A stretch of DNA of 64,000 nt from Bacteroidales bacterium (GTDB lineage: Bacteria > Bacteroidota > Bacteroidia > Bacteroidales > UBA932). Location: positions 1-64,000 of the forward strand of contig JAGBJY010000043.1 of NCBI GenBank assembly GCA_017934185.1, written 5' to 3'. The position numbers and the translations under genes are program-made. Position 1 is the first letter of the stretch, and each line of letters starts with the position of its first letter. Shown one piece after another: positions 9,364 through 16,885 of this stretch. The notes beneath the pieces were generated by a model. The model had not been told where the DNA came from, searched no databases, and worked only from the letters and a program-made list of their open reading frames with translations.

Positions 9364-10806
9364 ATGAAGAAAACACTGATTATAGCCGGATTGCTGTTGG
9401 CGGGTAGCCTTTTAAGCGCCCAGCCGCTGCGCCTTTCGCACCTTTTTACAGACCATGCCGTGTTCCAGCAGGAGGCCACCGTCCCCGTCTGGGGCTGGGG
9501 CACGCCCGGCGCCACCGTAGCCCTCAAGTGGGACGGCAGCACCTACAAGACCAAGGTCCAGGCCGATGGCAACTGGCGCGTACAGCTTCCCACCACCGAG
9601 GCCGATGGCAAAGCGCGCACCCTCACCGTCCGAAGCGGTAAAGAGACGCTGACAGTAAACGACATCGTCCTTGGCGAAGTATGGCTCTGCAGCGGCCAGT
9701 CCAACATGGAGATGCCCCTCAGCGGCTTCGGTTTCCAGGAAGTGGAAGGGGCCACGGAGGCCATCATGGCTGCCCCGGAAACGGCCACCCAGGTGCGTGT
9801 GTTTGACATCAAGACCCCCAAGCGCTATGAGCCCCAGGCCGATGTGGATGCCGCCTGGGCCTACAGCAATGGTGCAGTGGCTTCCCGCACATCGGCCGTA
9901 GCATACTTCTTTGCCCGGCGCCTGACCAAGGCCCTGGACGTCCCCGTTGGCATTATCGTGAATGCCTGGGGGGGCAGCCGCATCGAGCCCTGGATGACGC
10001 GCGAAACCATCAACGCCGCCGGGCTCACCCGGCAGGAACTGGATGAACTCTACGCCGTTGAAGACGTGCCGGAGCGTTGGCCGGAAACCCCGGAAACCAT
10101 CTGGAACGGCCGCGTGGCACCCATCGTGGGCTATACTGCCAAGGGCATCATCTGGTACCAGGGCTGCTCTAACATGAGCCAGCCGCACTGCTACGACAAG
10201 CTTCAGAAAGCCATGGTGGAAATGTGGCGCCGGAGGTGGGGACAGAATCTGCCCTTCATCTTCACGCTGCTGGCCCCCTATGAGCACGGGGATGCCGATG
10301 GCCGATGGCGCCCGCATTTTGTGGTGAATCAGCTGCATACGGAAGAAATCCTGAGTGACTCCTGGGCCGTTTGCACCGAAACCCTGGGCAACAAAGTAAC
10401 GGTGCATCCCGCCCAAAAAAAGGAAGTGGCCGATATGATGGTGCAGCGCGCCCTGCAAAACGTTTACGGGATGGACTGCGGCGTTTCCATTGAGCTTCCG
10501 CGCCTGGAAAGTGTTGAGTATCTGGAAGATGGCCGCGCCAAGCTGCGCCTTACCCAGGTATGGAGCAACCTGGGCTCCATATCGGCGCGCGAGGTGGTGG
10601 GCTTTGAACTTGCCGGCGAGGACCGCGAGTTCCATCTGGCCCAGGCCCAGATAGACTGGGACGGCCAGACCATTTACGTTGAGTGCCCTGAGGTGCCGCA
10701 TCCGGTGGCCGTTCGCTACAGCTTCCGCAACTGGATGGGGGCCAACCTGCAGAAATCCAACGGCATTCCGGTGCCGCCCTTCCGTTCCGATGACTGGGAG
10801 TACTAG
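9364..10806 (+). CDS. SGNH carbohydrate acetylesterase (sialate O-acetylesterase-like)
   Basis: A 480-residue protein with a cleavable signal peptide (MKKTLIIAGLLLAGSLLSAQ). An N-terminal Ig-like part (VPVWGWGTPGATVALKWDG) precedes the SASA/SGNH domain: nucleophile Ser in WLCSGQSNMEMPL, block GIIVNAWGGSRIEPWM, KGIIWYQGCSN, and catalytic His in KVTVHPAQKKEVADMM. Proteins of this type in Bacteroidetes loci deacetylate plant glycans. In this locus acetylated galactoglucomannan is a sensible substrate, but this is inferred. It is probably periplasmic. The downstream GH31 starts 3 bases after its stop. Confidence 0.82.
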   Translation: MKKTLIIAGLLLAGSLLSAQPLRLSHLFTDHAVFQQEATVPVWGWGTPGATVALKWDGSTYKTKVQADGNWRVQLPTTEADGKARTLTVRSGKETLTVNDIVLGEVWLCSGQSNMEMPLSGFGFQEVEGATEAIMAAPETATQVRVFDIKTPKRYEPQADVDAAWAYSNGAVASRTSAVAYFFARRLTKALDVPVGIIVNAWGGSRIEPWMTRETINAAGLTRQELDELYAVEDVPERWPETPETIWNGRVAPIVGYTAKGIIWYQGCSNMSQPHCYDKLQKAMVEMWRRRWGQNLPFIFTLLAPYEHGDADGRWRPHFVVNQLHTEEILSDSWAVCTETLGNKVTVHPAQKKEVADMMVQRALQNVYGMDCGVSIELPRLESVEYLEDGRAKLRLTQVWSNLGSISAREVVGFELAGEDREFHLAQAQIDWDGQTIYVECPEVPHPVAVRYSFRNWMGANLQKSNGIPVPPFRSDDWEY

Positions 10807-10809
10807 CTT

Positions 10810-13563
10810 ATGAAAACTGTAAACTACGCCGTTGCTGCTTTGCTGCTGCTGGTGCTCCTCCTTGGCGCCTGCACAAGCCGGGAAGTGCGCATTCAATGCG
10901 ATAGCTCTACCGTGCGCCTGCAGGTGGTGAGCCCGGAAATTGTGCGCGTGAGCGTGTCTGAGGACGGGAAATTCCCGGACCGGCCCAGCTTGGCGGTACT
11001 GCCGCAGAAGGGCTGCAAAGACTTCCAGGTGCAAAAGGCCGATGGCAAAACCGTGCTTACTACCTCGGCGCTCAAAGTAGAGGTCTTGCAGGACGGAACC
11101 GTGAACTTTTTCAAGGCCGATGGCACCCCGCTGGCCCTTGATGGCCATGCTGCGTTCCAGCCCATTACTGTGGAAGGGAAAAAGGCCTGGAGCACTACGG
11201 CCAGCTTTGCCTCGCCTGAGGAGGAGGCCTTTTATGGCCTTGGACAGCATCAGGCCGGCGAATTCGACCACAAAGGCCGGCAGGAAGAACTGTTCCAGTA
11301 CAATACCAAAATCAGCGTGCCGCTGGTGGTTTCCAACAAGGGCTACGGCCTTCTCTTTGACGCTTATTCCCTGAGCCGATGGGGCACAGACCAGCCCTAC
11401 AAGCAGCTGGGAGAAGTGTTTGATCTGGATCTCAAGGGCACTTACCGGGGCGGCGACGGCGCCACTCTGGTGCAGAAAGAAGACAGCCTTTACTATGAGA
11501 ACGAGTTCGCTGTCAAGAACTTGCCGGAAGTGAAACTGAGCGGTGCCAGCGTGACGTATGAAGGCACCCTTACTGCGCGCGTAACTGGCGACTACCACTT
11601 TATCCAGTATTATGCCGGTTTCCAGCGCACGGAAATGGGCGGGCAGGAAGTGATGTCCCGCCGCTGGCGTCCGGCCTGGAACCCCAACAGTTACAAGTAC
11701 GTAGTGCATCTGGAAGCCGGAAAGCCCACCCCCGTCAAGATTGAATGGGAGCCGGACGGGGACGTTTCCTATATCGGCCTGCGGGTGCAGCCTGCGGGGG
11801 CCGTGCAGCCCGACCGCCTCACTTTCTGGAGTGAGTTTGAGCCCCAGCTGGACTACTATTTTATTGCCGGAGAAAACTATGACGGCGTTATCCGTGGCTA
11901 CCGGGAGCTCACCGGCAAGGCGCCCGTGATGCCCAAATGGGCGCTGGGCTTCTGGCAGAGCCGCGAGCGTTACTCTACCCAGGAAGACCTTCTGGAAACG
12001 CTTGCAGAGCTTCGCAGAAGGCACATTCCGGTAGACAATATCGTGCAGGACTGGCAGTACTGGGAAGACGACCAGTGGGGGAGTCACGCCTTTGACCCCG
12101 CCCGCTACCCGGACCCGGAAGCCATGCTGGACAGCGTCCATGCCCTGAACGGCCGCTTCATGATTTCCGTGTGGCCCAAGTTCTATACCAACACAGCGCA
12201 TTACAAGGAGCTCAAAGACGCAGGCTATGCCTATACCCATGCCGGGCAGGCCGGCCTGGAGGACTGGCTGGGACACAAGCAGTCCTTCTACGATGCCTAT
12301 GCAGAAGGCGGCCGCAAGCTGTTCTGGAAGCAGATGGATGAGAGTCTCTACTCCCGCTTCGGCCGCAAGATTGACGCCTGGTGGATGGACGCCAGTGAGC
12401 CCAACCTCAGGGACTGCCTGCCCCTGGATTACCTGAAATGGCTCACTACGCCCACAGCCCTGGGCCCCTCCACGGAATACCTCAATGCCTACGCCCTCAT
12501 GAACGCCAAGGCCATCTATGAAGGCCAGCGCAGCGTAGACCCCGACAAACGCGTCTTTCTTCTTACCCGCAACGGTTTTGCCGGCCTCCAGCGCTACTCT
12601 ACGGCCTCCTGGAGCGGCGACATCGGCACCTCCTGGACCGACCTTCGCATGCAAATGGCCGCCGGGCTGAACTATTCCATGAGCGGCATTCCGTTCTGGG
12701 GTATGGACATCGGCGGTTTCTCGGTGATGAGTAAATTCTACGACCCCGCCCGTGCCGATGAGTGGCAGGAGCTCCAGACCCGCTGGCACCAGGCAGGTAC
12801 CTTCGTGCCACTTTTCCGCACCCACGGCCAGTGGCCCCGCCGCGAGCTCTGGAACATAGCCCCGGAAGGATCGTCGGCCTACGAAAGCATCCTGTGGTAC
12901 ATGCGCCTGCGTTACCGCCTCATGCCTTACCTCTATTCCCTCACGGGGGCGGTGGCTTTTGCCGATTATACGCTCCTGAGGGGCCTGCCCATGGATTTCC
13001 CGGACGACCCAGCGGTGCGTGACCTCTCCGACGAGTGGCTCTTTGGCCCGGCGCTTCTGGTGGCGCCCGTCTCCGAGTACAAGGCCCGCAGCCGCGAAGT
13101 GTACTTCCCGGAAGGCGGGTGGTATGACTTCTATACCGGAGAATATATTGCTGGTAATCAGCGTCTTGTTGCCGATGCTCCCTATGAGCGCATCCCGCTT
13201 TACGTCCGCTCGGGCAGCATCCTCCCCATCGGCCCGGAGATTGCGTACAGTACCCAGGAAACGGACGGGCAGCTGCTCCTTCTCATTTACGCCGGGGCCG
13301 ATGCCTCCTTCACCCTTTACGAGGATGACGGCCTCACCTACGGCTACGAGAAAGGGGAATTTGCCACCATCGACCTTCGCTGGGACAACGAGGGACGCAT
13401 CCTTACCGTGGGCGAGCGACAGGGCAGTTATCCCGGCATGCCCGCCGTGCGCACGCTCTGCGTGAAAGTGATTGATTCTGAGAACCCTGCACCGTATGAC
13501 CCGGATGACGACAGCGCCGTGTGCGTGCAGTACGACGGAAAATTGCTTACCTTGGGCCTGTAA
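10810..13563 (+). CDS. GH31 alpha-xylosidase-type glycosidase with PA14 insert
   Basis: A 917-residue lipoprotein (lipobox LLGAC, about residue 21). An N-terminal galactose-mutarotase-like domain is followed by a PA14-like insert at about 225-350 (TYEGTLTARVTGDYHFIQYY, MSRRWRPAWNP), then the catalytic barrel with nucleophile in WWMDASEPN (D527) and acid/base in SWSGDIG (D604), and C-terminal beta domains. A PA14 insert at this place is known from GH31 alpha-xylosidases of xyloglucan loci, which makes that activity more likely than alpha-glucosidase. Its stop shares a base with the GH2 start. It would remove xylose from xyloglucan oligosaccharides in the periplasm. The family call is firm, the substrate moderately so. 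Confidence 0.85.
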   Translation: MKTVNYAVAALLLLVLLLGACTSREVRIQCDSSTVRLQVVSPEIVRVSVSEDGKFPDRPSLAVLPQKGCKDFQVQKADGKTVLTTSALKVEVLQDGTVNFFKADGTPLALDGHAAFQPITVEGKKAWSTTASFASPEEEAFYGLGQHQAGEFDHKGRQEELFQYNTKISVPLVVSNKGYGLLFDAYSLSRWGTDQPYKQLGEVFDLDLKGTYRGGDGATLVQKEDSLYYENEFAVKNLPEVKLSGASVTYEGTLTARVTGDYHFIQYYAGFQRTEMGGQEVMSRRWRPAWNPNSYKYVVHLEAGKPTPVKIEWEPDGDVSYIGLRVQPAGAVQPDRLTFWSEFEPQLDYYFIAGENYDGVIRGYRELTGKAPVMPKWALGFWQSRERYSTQEDLLETLAELRRRHIPVDNIVQDWQYWEDDQWGSHAFDPARYPDPEAMLDSVHALNGRFMISVWPKFYTNTAHYKELKDAGYAYTHAGQAGLEDWLGHKQSFYDAYAEGGRKLFWKQMDESLYSRFGRKIDAWWMDASEPNLRDCLPLDYLKWLTTPTALGPSTEYLNAYALMNAKAIYEGQRSVDPDKRVFLLTRNGFAGLQRYSTASWSGDIGTSWTDLRMQMAAGLNYSMSGIPFWGMDIGGFSVMSKFYDPARADEWQELQTRWHQAGTFVPLFRTHGQWPRRELWNIAPEGSSAYESILWYMRLRYRLMPYLYSLTGAVAFADYTLLRGLPMDFPDDPAVRDLSDEWLFGPALLVAPVSEYKARSREVYFPEGGWYDFYTGEYIAGNQRLVADAPYERIPLYVRSGSILPIGPEIAYSTQETDGQLLLLIYAGADASFTLYEDDGLTYGYEKGEFATIDLRWDNEGRILTVGERQGSYPGMPAVRTLCVKVIDSENPAPYDPDDDSAVCVQYDGKLLTLGL

Positions 13564-15602
13564 TGAAACGCCTCCTCATACTGCTGTTTTTCCTGCCGCT
13601 GGCGCTCCAGGGGCAGGTGATTCCTTTTGACCAGGACTGGAAGTTCTCGCTGGGACACACAGATCCTGCCCGGGATTTCGGTCGGGGAACAGAGTATTTT
13701 ACCTACCTGGCCAAGGCGGCCTCCATCCACAATGAGGGCCCTTATGCCGTAGATTTTGACGACAGCACCTGGCAGGAAGTGACCCTTCCGCACGACTGGG
13801 TGGTGGACCTGCCTTTTGCCCCGGAGGCCAGCAAAAGTCACGGCTACAAAACCGTGGGCTGGAAGTATCCTCAGTGCAGTGTGGGCTGGTACCGCAAGCA
13901 TTTCACCGTGCCGGTAACGGACCAGCCGGTGTACGTCAGGTTCGACGGCATTTTCCGCGATTCCAATCTCTGGGTAAACGGCTTCTGGCTGGGCGGCGAA
14001 GGCAGCGGCTATGCCCCTCAGCGCTATGCCATTACGGAGTATCTGAATCCCGGCGGGGACAACGTCATCTGTGTAAGGGCCGATGCCAGCTTCGAAGAAG
14101 GCTGGTTCTATGAGGGTGGCGGCATTTATCGGCACGCCTATCTGGAAATAGGGGAGCCGGCGCCGAAGCCTATGCCGCAGCGCGTCATAACCACAGACCC
14201 GGACCAGGGCATCCTCATTGACGGAAAGCGGATACAACTCAGGGGCGTGAACCTGCACCAGGACCATCCGGGGGTGGGAACCGCCATCCCCGACGAACTG
14301 TGGGTATGGAAGATTATGCAGCTTAAAAAGCTTGGCGTGAATGCGATACGAACGTCACACAATCCGGCCTCAGAGGTTTTCCTTAACATTTGCGACTCCC
14401 TGGGCATGTACGTGCTGGAGGAGACGCGTCTCATGGGCGTGAACCCGGCGCAGCTACAGCCGCTTCGCAAAATGATAGAGCGCGACAAACACCATCCCTG
14501 CATTATCCTTTGGGGCATCGGCAACGAAGAGTGGGGGATTGAATGGAACGCCAAAGGGGAGGCCATTGCCGCCGCCATGACGGAGTTTGTGCATGCGCTG
14601 GACCCTACCCGGCCCGTTGTGGTGGCCACCAGCGGCGGCCCGGAAGTGGTGAAAGGGGCCGATGTGGCCGGCTACAATTACATTTTGCAGAATCCCATTG
14701 AGGAGCACAGGGCCCGCTACCCCCGGCGCATTGCCCTCGGGACGGAAGAAACCACCGGCTGCGGAACGCGCGGGGTATATTTCCTGGAAGAGGAAGGCCG
14801 CATGGTGGCCAAAAACCGCGCTCCGCAGGGGCCGGACAGCCTCCTGAACTGCATCGGCCGGGGGATGAAATTCTATGAGGAACGTCCCTGGCTGGGCGGC
14901 TTTTTCTGGTGGACCGGTTTTGACTACCGCGGTGAGCCCACTCCGTATGAATGGCCTGCCACGGGTTCCCAGTTCGGTTTGCTGGACTATTGCGGTTTCC
15001 CCAAAGACGAAGCCTACTACGTGCAGTCCTGGTGGACCACCGGCTCCGTGCTGCACATTCTGCCGCATTGGAACTTGGAAGGCCATGAAGGGGAGCGCAT
15101 CCCCGTCTGGGTATACAGCAACTGCGACGAAGTGGCGCTTTCCGTAAATGGCAAGTCCCTGGGCCGTAAGCAGATGCAGAAGTACGGCTACCTGGAGTGG
15201 AAGGTGCCCTACAAGCCCGGCAGACTGGTGGCCAAAGGGTACAGGAACGGCCGTCTGGTGCTCACGGAGACCGTAGTTACCGCCGGTGCCCCTGCTGCAC
15301 TGCAGGTGCAGGCCGAAACCATCGGCCGGCTTAGTATTGTGAATGTGGCCGTGGTAGATGCCGAAGGGCATTTTTGCCCCACTGCCTGTGTTCCCGTCAC
15401 CCTTTCGGCAGAAGGGCGCATTCTGGGCGGCGGCAACGGAGACCCGGCCTTCAAAGCTGCGGAGCGTCCCGCCCCAGGCGCCCACAGTTTCACCCTTCCC
15501 AGCTTTAACGGCCGAGTGCAATTCTTGGTGGAGGGTGCTTCCCCCGGCCGTGTTGACGTGAAAATGTCAGCAGAGGCGACGGCTTTGTCAACACGGCCAT
15601 GA
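13563..15602 (+). CDS. GH2 beta-galactosidase-like enzyme lacking the first Ig-like domain
   Basis: The ATG at 13563 overlaps the GH31 stop by one base and gives a signal peptide (MKRLLILLFFLPLALQGQ). The N-terminal jelly-roll domain is intact (VGWYRKHFTVP, RFDGIFRDSNLWVNG, GWFYEGGGIYRHAYLE). Instead of the usual Ig-like domain of about 90-100 residues, the sequence passes from IGEPAPKP (about 196-203) directly to RVITTDPDQGILIDGKRIQLRG, where the barrel begins. Catalytic motifs are present: acid/base in GIGNEEW (E322) and nucleophile in the GTEETTG motif (E395/E396). The C-terminal part has further Ig-like domains. A role in removing beta-galactosyl caps from xyloglucan or galactoglucomannan is plausible. 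Confidence 0.82.
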   Translation: MKRLLILLFFLPLALQGQVIPFDQDWKFSLGHTDPARDFGRGTEYFTYLAKAASIHNEGPYAVDFDDSTWQEVTLPHDWVVDLPFAPEASKSHGYKTVGWKYPQCSVGWYRKHFTVPVTDQPVYVRFDGIFRDSNLWVNGFWLGGEGSGYAPQRYAITEYLNPGGDNVICVRADASFEEGWFYEGGGIYRHAYLEIGEPAPKPMPQRVITTDPDQGILIDGKRIQLRGVNLHQDHPGVGTAIPDELWVWKIMQLKKLGVNAIRTSHNPASEVFLNICDSLGMYVLEETRLMGVNPAQLQPLRKMIERDKHHPCIILWGIGNEEWGIEWNAKGEAIAAAMTEFVHALDPTRPVVVATSGGPEVVKGADVAGYNYILQNPIEEHRARYPRRIALGTEETTGCGTRGVYFLEEEGRMVAKNRAPQGPDSLLNCIGRGMKFYEERPWLGGFFWWTGFDYRGEPTPYEWPATGSQFGLLDYCGFPKDEAYYVQSWWTTGSVLHILPHWNLEGHEGERIPVWVYSNCDEVALSVNGKSLGRKQMQKYGYLEWKVPYKPGRLVAKGYRNGRLVLTETVVTAGAPAALQVQAETIGRLSIVNVAVVDAEGHFCPTACVPVTLSAEGRILGGGNGDPAFKAAERPAPGAHSFTLPSFNGRVQFLVEGASPGRVDVKMSAEATALSTRP

Positions 15603-15679
15603 AATGGTTGAAAAATGCCGGTTTTGTTGTCATGTTGACAGAAAAGCGGCAAAATATGCTTTTTGATTGTCAACACGGC
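15546..15679. repeat. Repeated GTCAACACGGC motif, one inverted and two direct copies
   Basis: GGCCGTGTTGAC at 15546-15557 is the exact reverse complement of GTCAACACGGCC at 15587-15598; GTCAACACGGC recurs at 15669-15679, six bases before the epimerase ATG. A related TGTCATGTTGACA lies at 15628-15640. The first copy is inside the end of the GH2 gene. The set could be operator sites for a regulator or a folded RNA; neither is shown. Confidence 0.6.
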
Positions 15680-15684
15680 AGCGT

Positions 15685-16860
15685 ATGAAAACAGATGTTT
15701 TTCTAAAAGAAGTTCAGGCCTGCCTGGAAGAGAACATTCTTCCGTTCTGGCTGGCCCTCAAAGACCCTCGCGGCGGGTTTTACGGTGAAATGACCGCGGA
15801 CGGCAAGGTGCAGTTTGACGCTCCCCGCGGCGTTATCCTGAACGCACGGCTCATCTGGAGCTTCGCGGCGGCTTACGCGGCCCTTCATAAAACGGAGTAC
15901 CTGGTGACGGCCGTGCATGCGCGCGACTGGTTCCTGGACCATTTCTGCGACCATAAGTACGGGGGTGTGTACTGGAGCGTATCGGCCTCCGGGGAGCGTC
16001 TGGACACCAAAAAACAGCTCTACGCCCAGGGCTTTGCCATTTACGGCCTGAGCGAACTGTACAAGGTGACCCGCGATGACGAGGTGCTGAAAAACGCCGT
16101 AAACCTGTACCGGGTGGTGGAAACTTATTTTGCCGACCGGGAGCATGGCGGCTACATAGAGGCCCTGGCGCGGGATTTCTCGCCGCTGGAGGACATGTCC
16201 CTGAGTGCACACGACATCAACGCCGACAAAACCATGAATTCTCACCTGCACATCCTGGAGGCCTATGCCAATCTGTACCAGGTGTGGCCGGACGATGGGC
16301 TGAAAGAAGCTGTGGAGCGCCTTCTGGACATCATAGGTAGCAAAGTCATGCGCCCCGACGGGCACCTGCAGCTGTATTTTTCCAGGGATTGGCAGGTGCT
16401 GCCCGGCGGTGTTTCCTACGGCCACGACATCGAAACCTCCTGGCTGGCGCTGGAGTGCGCCTTTGCCCTCAAGGAGGTGGATGTGGTGAACCGAGTGCGT
16501 CCCTGGGCCCTCAAGATGGGGCTGGCGGGGAACGAAGGCCTCCTGCCCGACGGCTCCATGCGCTACGAACAGCTCCTTACCGGCAGCTTCGACGACTCCC
16601 GCCAGTGGTGGGTGCAGGCCGAGACCGTGGTGGGAAACCTCTGGCTTTGGAAATACCACGGCGTTACGCAAGGGGCGCAGGTGGCTTTATCGGCCTGGAC
16701 GTATATCCGGGAATGCCTGGTGGACCCCGAAGGCGGCGAATGGTGGTGGGCGGTGCTGCCGGACGGTTCGCTGGACAAAGCGCAGCCCAAGGCGGGCTTC
16801 TGGAAGTGTCCGTACCATAACAGCCGTATGTGCCTTCAGGTATTGAATATTTTTTGCTAA
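15685..16860 (+). CDS. AGE-family sugar 2-epimerase (mannobiose/cellobiose 2-epimerase)
   Basis: The ATG at 15685 begins MKTDVFLKEVQACLEE, the usual family N-terminus; an upstream TTG at 15667 would add residues from the repeat region. The 391-residue protein has no signal and is cytoplasmic. AGE-family alpha/alpha-barrel motifs are visible: NARLIWSFAAAY, KTMNSHLHILEAYANLY and GHDIETSWLALECAF with conserved His, and a C-terminal CPYHNSRMCL. These proteins epimerise the reducing glucose or mannose unit of beta-1,4 disaccharides. With the GH130 at 8130, conversion of mannobiose to mannosyl-glucose is the likely job. Confidence 0.88.
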   Translation: MKTDVFLKEVQACLEENILPFWLALKDPRGGFYGEMTADGKVQFDAPRGVILNARLIWSFAAAYAALHKTEYLVTAVHARDWFLDHFCDHKYGGVYWSVSASGERLDTKKQLYAQGFAIYGLSELYKVTRDDEVLKNAVNLYRVVETYFADREHGGYIEALARDFSPLEDMSLSAHDINADKTMNSHLHILEAYANLYQVWPDDGLKEAVERLLDIIGSKVMRPDGHLQLYFSRDWQVLPGGVSYGHDIETSWLALECAFALKEVDVVNRVRPWALKMGLAGNEGLLPDGSMRYEQLLTGSFDDSRQWWVQAETVVGNLWLWKYHGVTQGAQVALSAWTYIRECLVDPEGGEWWWAVLPDGSLDKAQPKAGFWKCPYHNSRMCLQVLNIFC

Positions 16861-16865
16861 ATTTG
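16858..16865 (+). promoter_or_regulatory. Candidate -7 promoter element TAAATTTG for GH3/symporter
   Basis: TAAATTTG fits TAnnTTTG and overlaps the end of the epimerase gene, 20 bases before the GH3 ATG. A -33 TTG at the proper distance is not clear. It could drive the last two genes of the locus separately. Confidence 0.45.
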
Positions 16866-16885
16866 CGTACTAATGTACCAAACCT

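Noticed and set aside
9412..12825. A 1137-codon open frame on the minus strand
   Set aside because: It is fully antisense to the esterase and GH31 genes, which have clear catalytic motifs; the GC-rich codon pattern keeps the opposite frame open. The translation has no family features.
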